Assembly: GCA_020435885.1 (NCBI GenBank)
Contig: JAGQYU010000023.1
Span: forward strand, 1,322 to 8,543
Length of the DNA: 7,222 nucleotides
Direction: 5' to 3'
Source: Flavobacteriaceae bacterium
GTDB taxonomy: Bacteria; Bacteroidota; Bacteroidia; Flavobacteriales; Flavobacteriaceae
In this document: piece after piece, positions 1 through 6,420 of the stretch
Numbering within the stretch: position 1 is the stretch's first letter
How the letters are laid out: every line of letters begins with the position of its first letter
Notes under the pieces: generated by a model
Databases searched by the model: none
What the model was told of the DNA's origin: nothing
What the model saw: the letters and a program-made list of their open reading frames with translations, nothing else
Made by a program: the position numbers and the translations under genes

Positions 1-3000
1 GTTTCTTCTGCTTTTCCGTAGGCTTTGTTATCATTATTTCCTGCAATGACCATGGTACGCACTGAACCCACATATTTTGGCATAGCAATAGTATGCGATT
101 GTGTTTCTCCTTTTTTCAGTTCAAAGGGTCCTAAATAGGTAACTACAGGTTTAAATCTATTTGCTTTTTTAGGTTGACTTGGTGCCGCATCTTCATCACC
201 ACCTATACCGAATACTTGCTCAATGCTTCCGCTGTAAGCGCCAATTACATAATCGAAAATATCCCATGTTTTAACTCCCAGTGCTTCTTTAGAATAGAAG
301 CTATCCCAAACATTCGGTGTTTTAAAACGGGTAAGGTCTAACAAACCTTCATCAACAACAGCTAGGGTGTATGTCATAGGTTTACCGTCTTTCTCGCTAA
401 CCTTAACTGTGTAATTTTCTTCAGGTTTTAGCACTTTCGGCATTACTATTTTAGGCTGTAAAATAGTAGCTGGATCATTCACCATTAAAGGAATAATACC
501 ATATAAACGTAGCGGTAAATCGTTAGCCGTAGAAGCATGTGGCTGTAATAATGAAACGTTAATGAAAACATTAGGTGCCATTTCATTAGTGATTGGAATA
601 GTAACTGTTGTTTCGCCTTTTTGTGTTTTAACCCATTGTTTACCTATAACTTCCGTACCATTTTCAATACTTATCAATGCTCTACCTTCTGTACCTGAAG
701 GGAAATTGATAATAGCTTTTTCACCAACATTATACGTATTCTTATCAGAAGAGAAAATGAGCATTTTTGCTGCTTGTGGATCTTCATTAGATGGGCTTCT
801 CCACCAGTCTTTGTAAAAATATGCTGTTCTACCTGTGGCATGGCCACTTTCAGGGTCATAAATGCGTATCAGGTATCTGCCACCTTCTTCATCAGGTACA
901 TTAACTTTGAAAGATGCTTTACCTGAAGTATTTGTATTAACCGTATACGATTTGAATGGCTGATGGTATTGACTGCCTACGTACGAAGCCAGATCGTCAT
1001 AAGATGAGCTCCACCACCAACGCCATTTAACTTTGTATATTTTAACTTCTAAATTGTTCTTTTTAACAGGATTTCCTTGTGCATCAACTGTAACAATATC
1101 AAAAGAAACGTCTTCATCGGTAAAATAAGATCCGTACGCTTTTGGTTTAGGCGATTTCAACCCTACAAAAGAATTATACGGCGCAAAATCTTTTGTAAAA
1201 ACATCCATAGAAAAATCACCGCCATTTTCAAATGCTCTGGTTAAAAAACTGACTTTTAACATGCCCGGAGCATTGTTGGTAAGATTTATCTTTTTGTTGA
1301 TAGTTGCATTGCCTTCAGCGTTTACTTTACCATCAAAAATGGTTTGTTCTTCGCTATAAAAGGATTTGGTTGGATCACTAAAAATATAATCGGCATAATT
1401 TTTAAACGCATACGAACTGCTTGTAAATTTTGCGTTTACATCTACTTTTAGATTTTTAGCAGGAGCTCCATGAAGCCATTTAACATTCAATGTTCCATTA
1501 AGCGGATTGTTAGATGTTAACACTTCATCTTTAAAATCAATGTTAATCTTTAATCGGTTAGGTTTTATGGTTTCTACCTTTAATGATTTATAAAAAGTAG
1601 CTCCGCCAACACTGACTTTTGCATTCCAATTGCCGGTTGCAGCCATATCAGATGTGGAAACTTGAAACTTATAAAAACCGTTAACTCCATCAGATGCGAT
1701 GTTTCTATAAATTAATTTACCATGAGGATCGGTAACTTCCATGCGCACCGGATGTCCTTTTGGCAGCGGATTAGCATTGTCATTCAACACAAAAGTAAGG
1801 TGAATGGTGTCTCCAGGTCTCCAAACGCCTCTTTCGCCATAAATGTAGCCTTTAAGACCTTTTTGAAGCTTATTACCTGAAATATCAAAATTGCTTAACG
1901 AAAGTGAGTAACCGTCATCCAGTTTTACATAGGTTTTGTTTTTTCCATGTGAAACAATGGCAAAATAAGCGTTCTTTTCGGCATCGTAAATTGCAAAACC
2001 TTGTTCATCTGTTGAAACGGAGGCAATTTCTTGTTGTTGATAGTTGAACAGTTTTACCAAAGCGCCACTGATAGGCTGTGTTGTAAGAATGTCTGTAACT
2101 ATAAAATGATACGATTTGTTATCGCCTTTTTTAGCAATTACACCCAAATTTGAGGCTAAAATGTTAGCCGAAACTACATTGTTTCGTTGATTGTAATAAT
2201 ACGCTTCTTTACATGGGTTGTTTCTGTCTTCCCAATTGTAATAATTATAGTTTTGGTAGCTGTAGATCAAATTGTCCCAATATTGTTCTTCTCGTTCTTC
2301 TTCGTCTTCAGACATAGCTACATTATATTGATGATCTGAATAATAGTAGTCTTCTTCATAATAATCATAGTAATATTCGTCTTCATTGTTGGAAGTTTCT
2401 GTTCCATCACATTTATACAATGCATAATCTTTAACAAAAGACAATTCTATTCTATAAATAGCACCCGGATCTGTCTTTATCATTTCTGAAAGATCAACGG
2501 CATAGGTCTTCCATTTTCCGTCATTTTCAAGATCAGAATTGATAAGTGTTATTGTTTTCTTAGCAATTCTTCTGCCTACTCGGCGTAAATTGTAACTGTT
2601 ATTACCATCCAAATTTTGCTCTTGCAAGAATTGAAGTACATTGTTCTCAAAAATCTTGATAACCCGTACATCAACGGCTTTCAGGTTAACTGCCTCAAAA
2701 TTGAATTTTAAATCGCTGGAATTAGGTAAAATAACACCATTACTAATAAGTCTAACGGCAGGTTTAATCTGCTCAAAAGCGATTTGTTCTGAAAACGGTT
2801 TTTTAAGTTTAAACCCGTCGGTGCTTTGTATTCCTTGGAAAACTTCAACCAGTACATTGCCAACCACTCTGGTATCAGGATACACTTTCAACACATTGCC
2901 ATCAACTACGTATTTTAAGTTTTTTGTATTTTGGATAGACACCAATCCACTAAAATTTTGCTGTTTTTTTAACGGATCAGAAAAGTTGAGTGCCAAGTAT

Positions 3001-3764
3001 TGCTCAGGAGATTGAATCACTTTTACATCAACAACCGTAAAATTATTCTTTCCGGGTATCAGTCTTTTTGCATCTCCTTTATTGTCAATATTATGTGCGC
3101 TTCCATTCCATTTAATTTCTATTTCAGAATCTTCTTCAAAGCGCTGAATACTGTCTATCTTAAATTCATAAACTGTGGTATTTTCAGATGCCGGAAACCA
3201 TTTGATTGCTAGTTCTTTTCCGTTTTGTGAAGCACTTATAAACTGTTTAACAATATCTTTTGGTAAAATATCAGCTGACCTTACAACGCCATCCATATAC
3301 TGCCATTCTTTACTGTAGGATTGCAAACTACTGGTATTGACCGTAAAATTTGGTTGAATGGTCTTGAACTTAAATGTAAAGTTCTTATAATCAGAAGGTG
3401 TGTTTACATAAATCTTTCCTAAATGAACCGTTACTGTATATTCCGTGTCGGGTTTTAGGTTTTCTTCAGGTTTAAAAATTAACGTTCTTTTGTTTAGCGC
3501 AGAAAGTTTTCCTTTAACGGAAGGACTTATAGAAACATAGTTTTGTGGTATTTCTGCTATTGAATCAAAACCTTCTACTTCTTTAGCCAACCCTATTTGG
3601 ATATGCTCTGCAATAGAAACTACTCCGTTAGTAGTGTAATAGATATAATCTTTAAACTTAAAAAGATTATCGGTTTCCGCTGTTTCAGAAACATTTTTCT
3701 TACATGAAATTGTTAGTAAAAGAACACTAAAAAGTAAGGTAAAAAGATATTTTGCAAGTTTCAT
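1..3764 (-). CDS. Alpha-2-macroglobulin family lipoprotein, C-terminus beyond window
   Basis: Bacterial A2M proteins are large periplasmic, membrane-anchored traps for proteases, related to complement C3. The ATG at 3764 begins a lipoprotein signal: basic MKLAK, a hydrophobic stretch, then LTISC with lipidated Cys21. The frame stays open for 1254 residues to the window edge, by hand translation. Residues about 70-130 resemble an Ig-like (Big_5-type) domain. Residues 459-529 are a Tyr/acid-rich insertion. YGERGVWRPGD (642-652) is the signature of the MG2 (A2M_N) domain. WRWWW lies at 914-918 and DWWRSP at 986-991. About 997-1197 fits the A2M_BRD bait-region domain, including AVVDEGLLDL (1135-1144). 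About 1215 onward starts the central A2M domain. Bacteroidota members usually reach about 1800 residues, so roughly a third is missing, including any thioester CxEQ site; inhibitory chemistry therefore cannot be judged. The upstream neighbour is an OmpA-family gene, 122 bases away. The family call is firm; protease trapping is inferred. Confidence 0.93.
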   Translation of the reverse strand, partial: MKLAKYLFTLLFSVLLLTISCKKNVSETAETDNLFKFKDYIYYTTNGVVSIAEHIQIGLAKEVEGFDSIAEIPQNYVSISPSVKGKLSALNKRTLIFKPEENLKPDTEYTVTVHLGKIYVNTPSDYKNFTFKFKTIQPNFTVNTSSLQSYSKEWQYMDGVVRSADILPKDIVKQFISASQNGKELAIKWFPASENTTVYEFKIDSIQRFEEDSEIEIKWNGSAHNIDNKGDAKRLIPGKNNFTVVDVKVIQSPEQYLALNFSDPLKKQQNFSGLVSIQNTKNLKYVVDGNVLKVYPDTRVVGNVLVEVFQGIQSTDGFKLKKPFSEQIAFEQIKPAVRLISNGVILPNSSDLKFNFEAVNLKAVDVRVIKIFENNVLQFLQEQNLDGNNSYNLRRVGRRIAKKTITLINSDLENDGKWKTYAVDLSEMIKTDPGAIYRIELSFVKDYALYKCDGTETSNNEDEYYYDYYEEDYYYSDHQYNVAMSEDEEEREEQYWDNLIYSYQNYNYYNWEDRNNPCKEAYYYNQRNNVVSANILASNLGVIAKKGDNKSYHFIVTDILTTQPISGALVKLFNYQQQEIASVSTDEQGFAIYDAEKNAYFAIVSHGKNKTYVKLDDGYSLSLSNFDISGNKLQKGLKGYIYGERGVWRPGDTIHLTFVLNDNANPLPKGHPVRMEVTDPHGKLIYRNIASDGVNGFYKFQVSTSDMAATGNWNAKVSVGGATFYKSLKVETIKPNRLKINIDFKDEVLTSNNPLNGTLNVKWLHGAPAKNLKVDVNAKFTSSSYAFKNYADYIFSDPTKSFYSEEQTIFDGKVNAEGNATINKKINLTNNAPGMLKVSFLTRAFENGGDFSMDVFTKDFAPYNSFVGLKSPKPKAYGSYFTDEDVSFDIVTVDAQGNPVKKNNLEVKIYKVKWRWWWSSSYDDLASYVGSQYHQPFKSYTVNTNTSGKASFKVNVPDEEGGRYLIRIYDPESGHATGRTAYFYKDWWRSPSNEDPQAAKMLIFSSDKNTYNVGEKAIINFPSGTEGRALISIENGTEVIGKQWVKTQKGETTVTIPITNEMAPNVFINVSLLQPHASTANDLPLRLYGIIPLMVNDPATILQPKIVMPKVLKPEENYTVKVSEKDGKPMTYTLAVVDEGLLDLTRFKTPNVWDSFYSKEALGVKTWDIFDYVIGAYSGSIEQVFGIGGDEDAAPSQPKKANRFKPVVTYLGPFELKKGETQSHTIAMPKYVGSVRTMVIAGNNDNKAYGKAEE
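2178..2390 (-). other. Tyr/acid-rich low-complexity insertion in the A2M protein
   Basis: This segment encodes residues 459-529 of the A2M protein. It contains runs such as EDEYYYDYYEEDYYY and EDEEEREEQYW, followed by a Tyr/Asn-rich part (YSYQNYNYYNW) and NNPCKEAYYYNQRNN. It lies upstream of the MG2 signature at residue 642 and is far more biased in composition than the flanking beta-rich domains. Cys452 and Cys518 sit at or within its borders. From memory, related Bacteroidota A2M proteins carry a similar Tyr/Asp-rich stretch ending in a W-x-x-R-x-NPC-like motif, so it may be a lineage feature rather than a unique insertion. A disordered surface loop is an inference. Confidence 0.75.
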
Positions 3765-3886
3765 TTTGGTATTTATTTAAAACTATGAAGTTACAAAAAT
3801 ACCCTTTTACCAATTCACAATTCTCTTTTTTATAGCTCAATTTTTATTTTTTGATTTAAGAGATTTGTTTTCTTTTATTTATCCCT
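3765..3886. other. Intergenic gap between the OmpA-family and A2M genes
   Basis: This gap is 122 bases long and AT-rich. It contains the candidate A2M promoter. It also has an imperfect inverted repeat (3818-3827 with 3858-3867, 9 of 10 pairs, 30-base loop) that is too AT-rich and too widely spaced to call a terminator. Read-through from the OmpA-family gene into the A2M gene therefore cannot be excluded. Confidence 0.5.
3794..3820 (-). promoter_or_regulatory. Candidate promoter of the A2M gene
   Basis: Read on the minus strand, TATTTTTG (3794-3801) matches the Bacteroidota -7 consensus TAnnTTTG exactly. A TTG at 3818-3820 lies 16 bases upstream, one short of the 17-23 spacing reported for Flavobacterium promoters. 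The -7 box ends 29 bases before the ATG at 3764, giving a leader of roughly 20 bases. I see no strong Shine-Dalgarno sequence, which is normal for this group. Confidence 0.42.
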
Positions 3887-5533
3887 TTACGGATTTAAAA
3901 ATTGGAGTTCTGTTCTTCTATTCTTAGCATGGGCGGCTTCGCTACATTCAACACCATCAATACATTTGTTTACCATTCTAGCCTCGCCATAACCCTTACC
4001 AGTAATTCTGCTTCTATCAATACCTTTAGATACTAAGTAATCTATGGTAGATTGTGCTCTTCTGTTCGATAATTTTTGGTTATAGCCATCACTACCTCTA
4101 GCATCTGTATAAGCTGATACTTCTAGTTTCAACGTTTTATTCATCTTCATAATTTCAGCTACTTTATCTAAATCTTCGGCTGAGTCTTCAGTAATATCTG
4201 ATCTATCAAATCCAAAGTAAACGGATTCTAGTGCTACTTCATCGTAAGCAAGTCCTTCTTCTTCAGGTTTGGCTTTGTTTTCAGTTTCTTTTTCATCGTC
4301 AGTTACATTTTTAACATTTTCAAATGCTATTTCTCCATTATCTGTAGGTCTTCCTAAAAGATCTGTTTCAGCTTTTCTTACTAAGAATTTATTAGCTTCT
4401 AACTCAGGTGCATTTTTATAATTTGCCGTATTGATAATATGCTCTTCTTTTTCGTGATGTAATGTAGCCGCAATTAAGGTGTAGGTATTATTACAATCTA
4501 ATGTTAATGTATATTTACCTTCATTATCTGTTACAGTTTGGTCAACTTGGTTACCATCAGCATCGAATAATGTTACAGCGGCATCATTTAAAATTTCGTT
4601 AGTTTCTTTATCTCTAACAACACCTGCTATTAACTGAATACATTTTTCTGGCTCAGGTTCTTTTATTTTGAAAGAGTAAATATCATTATTGTTTTGACCT
4701 TGTAATCTGTTTGAGGCAAAATAACCTCCATCTTTCTTTCCGTTAAGGATATAAGCAAAATCATCATTGATGCTGTTAACGGGTGATTGCAAATGCAATG
4801 GCTCAGTGATAGATGTATTGAAAATTTCAGCTGCATAAACATCTAATCCACCTACCGAATCTTCTCTACCGTTTGATGAAAAATATAAAATATTATCATC
4901 AGTAATATAAGGAGTTACCTCATCACCATTGGTATTAATAGTTTCACCTAAATTAACAGGCTCACCAAAAGTGCCGCCTTCATTTATATCAACCACAAAA
5001 ATATCTTTGCTGTTAGCCATTGAGCCTCTAGTTGATACAAAGTATAGTTTTGAACCATCTTTATTCAATGAAGGATGTTCAAAAGAATATCTGCTATTAC
5101 AAAAAGGTAGCGGACTCATATCTGTCCAGTTTCCTTGAGCATCTACTGTTGCTTTATAAATTTGGTATTTTTCTTTATCGCTATTTCTTTTTCTGTATTT
5201 TTTTGCAGTAAAATATACAGTTTTATGGTCTGCAGAATAGGTTGCACTTTCTCTGGATATTTTTTCATTCGCAATACCACCGATAGGTTTTTTATCAACG
5301 ATTTCTCCTAAACCATCAATCTTTCCTATATAAAGATCTTGTTGAGAATTGCTTGCTTTTTCATTAACAGGGGAAGTAAAAACAATATTTTCATCATCTA
5401 ACATGGCAACGCCATAGTCAGATTGAACTGTGTTAACTTCTAAATATTTTATGTGATGCGTTCCTGATAGGTTTTGAGCCGAAAGTGTAAGAGCACCAAG
5501 CGCTACTAAAACGAATAAAAAATACTTTTTCAT
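3887..5533 (-). CDS. OmpA-family protein with PD40 propeller and carboxypeptidase-regulatory-like domain
   Basis: This 548-residue envelope protein probably anchors the outer membrane or a surface complex to peptidoglycan. I chose the ATG at 5533, not the in-frame TTG one codon upstream, because it directly precedes MKKYFLF, a Sec signal with likely cleavage after A19 that leaves an N-terminal Gln. Residues about 95-290 hold PD40/TolB-like propeller blades, for example ESATYSADHKTVYFTAK (95-111), LYFVSTR (163-169), ILYFSSNG (215-222) and GGYFASNR (269-276). About 302-369 is a CarboxypepD_reg-like beta domain (GVVRDKETNEIL, DNEGKYTLTL). An acidic linker follows. The OmpA C-terminal domain (435-546) has FGFDRSDI, TD (D477), LSNRRA (R491/R492) and NRRTE, the residues expected for diaminopimelate contact. 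Cys524 and Cys530 form a CIDGVEC loop common in Bacteroidota homologues. No TPR repeats are present, unlike some longer relatives. Domain calls are strong; the specific partner is unknown. Confidence 0.92.
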   Translation of the reverse strand: MKKYFLFVLVALGALTLSAQNLSGTHHIKYLEVNTVQSDYGVAMLDDENIVFTSPVNEKASNSQQDLYIGKIDGLGEIVDKKPIGGIANEKISRESATYSADHKTVYFTAKKYRKRNSDKEKYQIYKATVDAQGNWTDMSPLPFCNSRYSFEHPSLNKDGSKLYFVSTRGSMANSKDIFVVDINEGGTFGEPVNLGETINTNGDEVTPYITDDNILYFSSNGREDSVGGLDVYAAEIFNTSITEPLHLQSPVNSINDDFAYILNGKKDGGYFASNRLQGQNNNDIYSFKIKEPEPEKCIQLIAGVVRDKETNEILNDAAVTLFDADGNQVDQTVTDNEGKYTLTLDCNNTYTLIAATLHHEKEEHIINTANYKNAPELEANKFLVRKAETDLLGRPTDNGEIAFENVKNVTDDEKETENKAKPEEEGLAYDEVALESVYFGFDRSDITEDSAEDLDKVAEIMKMNKTLKLEVSAYTDARGSDGYNQKLSNRRAQSTIDYLVSKGIDRSRITGKGYGEARMVNKCIDGVECSEAAHAKNRRTELQFLNP

Positions 5534-5566
5534 CAATTATAAAGTTGGGTTAGGTCTCTATAACGG

Positions 5567-5600
5567 CAAAATTGTTAATAAAGTATTGATAACTTTTCAA
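5567..5600 (-). promoter_or_regulatory. Candidate promoter of the OmpA-family gene
   Basis: On the minus strand CAATTTTG (5567-5574) matches TAnnTTTG except at the first base. A TTG at 5598-5600 lies 23 bases upstream, at the outer limit of the usual spacing. The box ends 33 bases before the ATG. It follows directly after the intrinsic terminator of the upstream gene, so a start of transcription is needed somewhere here, which supports a weak match. Confidence 0.33.
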
Positions 5601-5617
5601 TTTTTTATTTTACCTGC

Positions 5618-5656
5618 AAAAAACAAAAAAGCCTGCATTAAAAAATACAGGCTTAA
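5618..5656 (-). terminator. Rho-independent terminator after the Skp/OmpH-family gene
   Basis: Read on the minus strand, AAGCCTG (5648-5654) pairs perfectly with CAGGCTT (5629-5635). After one mismatch three inner pairs follow, leaving a four-base loop. The stem runs directly into TTTTTTGTTTTTT (5618-5630). It starts 27 bases beyond the stop codon at 5682. The plus-strand side has only a short interrupted T stretch, so it acts mainly on minus-strand transcription. Confidence 0.85.
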
Positions 5657-5681
5657 TTTATTGATTTACAGAAATTTAATC

Positions 5682-6200
5682 CTATTCTTTACCTTTGTAA
5701 GATTTGTTCAATTGAAGCAGTACATCCTCTGTAATATCGGCCTCTTTATCAGCAAATAGGACAGCTTTTGTATCGTCTGAAGTTCCTAACACAAAATTAT
5801 AACCTTTGGTCTTGGCATAGCCTTGTACAAAAGAATCTATAGCTTTGGTAATTGCCTTTACACTTTCCTCACCTTCTCTTTGCAATTGTATTTGCAAATC
5901 TTGCTGATGTTGACGAATAGCTTGTTGCTCTTGCATCAACATTTGTTGTCTTTCACCTCTAACATTTGGAGATAATTTGGCAGCTTCTTTATCAAAACTT
6001 TGAGCTCTTGTTTGCCAACCCATAATTAAGCTATCCAATTCAGCTCCTAATTTTTCTTGTTTTGCTTTTAAAGCTTCTTCAGTTTCTTTAGTTCCTTTGT
6101 ATTCTTTCATGATCTCTTGAATATCAACATACGCTATTTTGGTTTGATTACAAGAAGTAAGAAAAACTAAAAAAACAACTATTGGTATAATTCTTTTCAT
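5682..6200 (-). CDS. Skp/OmpH-family periplasmic chaperone-like lipoprotein
   Basis: Skp/OmpH proteins are trimeric, coiled-coil chaperones that hold unfolded outer-membrane proteins in the periplasm. This copy has 172 residues, near the usual family size. The start is the ATG at 6200: MKRIIPIVVFLVFLTSC is a lipoprotein signal with Cys17. An in-frame TTG at 6233 would lie upstream of the perfect -7 box, so it would not be in the transcript. KIAYVDIQEIMKEYKG (21-36) is the typical first strand of the family. About 38-128 is a charged, Gln/Glu/Lys-rich helical region fitting the long coiled-coil arms, with a break at SPN (77-79). GYNFVLGTSDDTKAVLFA and DITEDVLLQLNKSYK form the C-terminal strands and helix. 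Family membership is firm. Membrane attachment through Cys17 is inferred and differs from soluble E. coli Skp. The gene is not next to bamA or a second ompH here, so its client set is unknown. Confidence 0.9.
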   Translation of the reverse strand: MKRIIPIVVFLVFLTSCNQTKIAYVDIQEIMKEYKGTKETEEALKAKQEKLGAELDSLIMGWQTRAQSFDKEAAKLSPNVRGERQQMLMQEQQAIRQHQQDLQIQLQREGEESVKAITKAIDSFVQGYAKTKGYNFVLGTSDDTKAVLFADKEADITEDVLLQLNKSYKGKE

Positions 6201-6220
6201 TCTATAAAATTTAAACTTGG

Positions 6221-6228
6221 CAAAGCTA
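6221..6228 (-). promoter_or_regulatory. -7 promoter box of the Skp/OmpH-family gene
   Basis: TAGCTTTG on the minus strand matches the Bacteroidota -7 consensus TAnnTTTG perfectly and ends 20 bases before the ATG at 6200. No good TTG or TTTG is seen 17-23 bases upstream; the nearest TTTG is 31 bases away. The -33 element is therefore weak or absent. The box also decides the start codon, because it excludes the TTG at 6233. Confidence 0.48.
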
Positions 6229-6233
6229 CACAA

Positions 6234-6420
6234 TTTTGTTTAGTAAAAAATTTATTTATCAAAATCAGCTTATAAATACTGTATAAATAAAAGTTATAGC
6301 GAATAACATAATCATTATACAAAACTATTAAATAAAGGCTTTGCTAGAGCGCTTCCATTTAATCTTTTTGTTTTTTCTTAAGGGAAACTTGTTATTTTAT
6401 AAAAAAGCTCTTAAAACGCC
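6234..6420. other. AT-rich gap between methyltransferase and Skp/OmpH-family genes
   Basis: This 187-base stretch has no convincing open frame, RNA gene or strong hairpin. On the minus strand it holds a second perfect match to the -7 consensus, TAGTTTTG (6320-6327), without a clear -33 partner. It also has a short GC-richer patch around 6340-6357 that includes the palindrome AGCGCT. I found no intrinsic terminator after the methyltransferase stop codon. Confidence 0.5.

Noticed and set aside
562..859. Short open frames on both strands (84 and 61 residues)
   Set aside because: Both overlap the A2M gene in other frames, and the A2M reading is continuous through this stretch.
2283..2400. Pyrimidine-rich, repeat-like plus-strand tract
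   Set aside because: It is explained by runs of Tyr, Glu and Asp codons on the minus strand; there is no regular repeat unit, so it is neither a tandem repeat nor a CRISPR array.
2641..3212. Plus-strand open frames of 124 and 70 residues
   Set aside because: They lie opposite the verified A2M frame and look like neither a known domain nor a normal protein composition; they are shadows of the coding strand.
3818..3867. Inverted repeat (9 of 10 pairs) after the OmpA-family gene as a terminator
   Set aside because: The arms are AT-rich, the loop is 30 bases, and no T-run directly follows the stem in the direction of transcription.
4929..5138. Plus-strand open frame of 69 residues inside the OmpA-family gene
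   Set aside because: It is antisense to the PD40 propeller coding sequence, with no recognisable domain or start signal.
5534..5536. TTG directly before the ATG of the OmpA-family gene as start
   Set aside because: ATG is the stronger start and begins a textbook MKK signal peptide; the TTG adds one residue without support.
6201..6233. In-frame TTG at 6233 as the start of the Skp/OmpH-family gene
   Set aside because: It would add 11 residues before a clear lipoprotein signal, and it lies upstream of the TAGCTTTG promoter box, so it would not be transcribed from that promoter.
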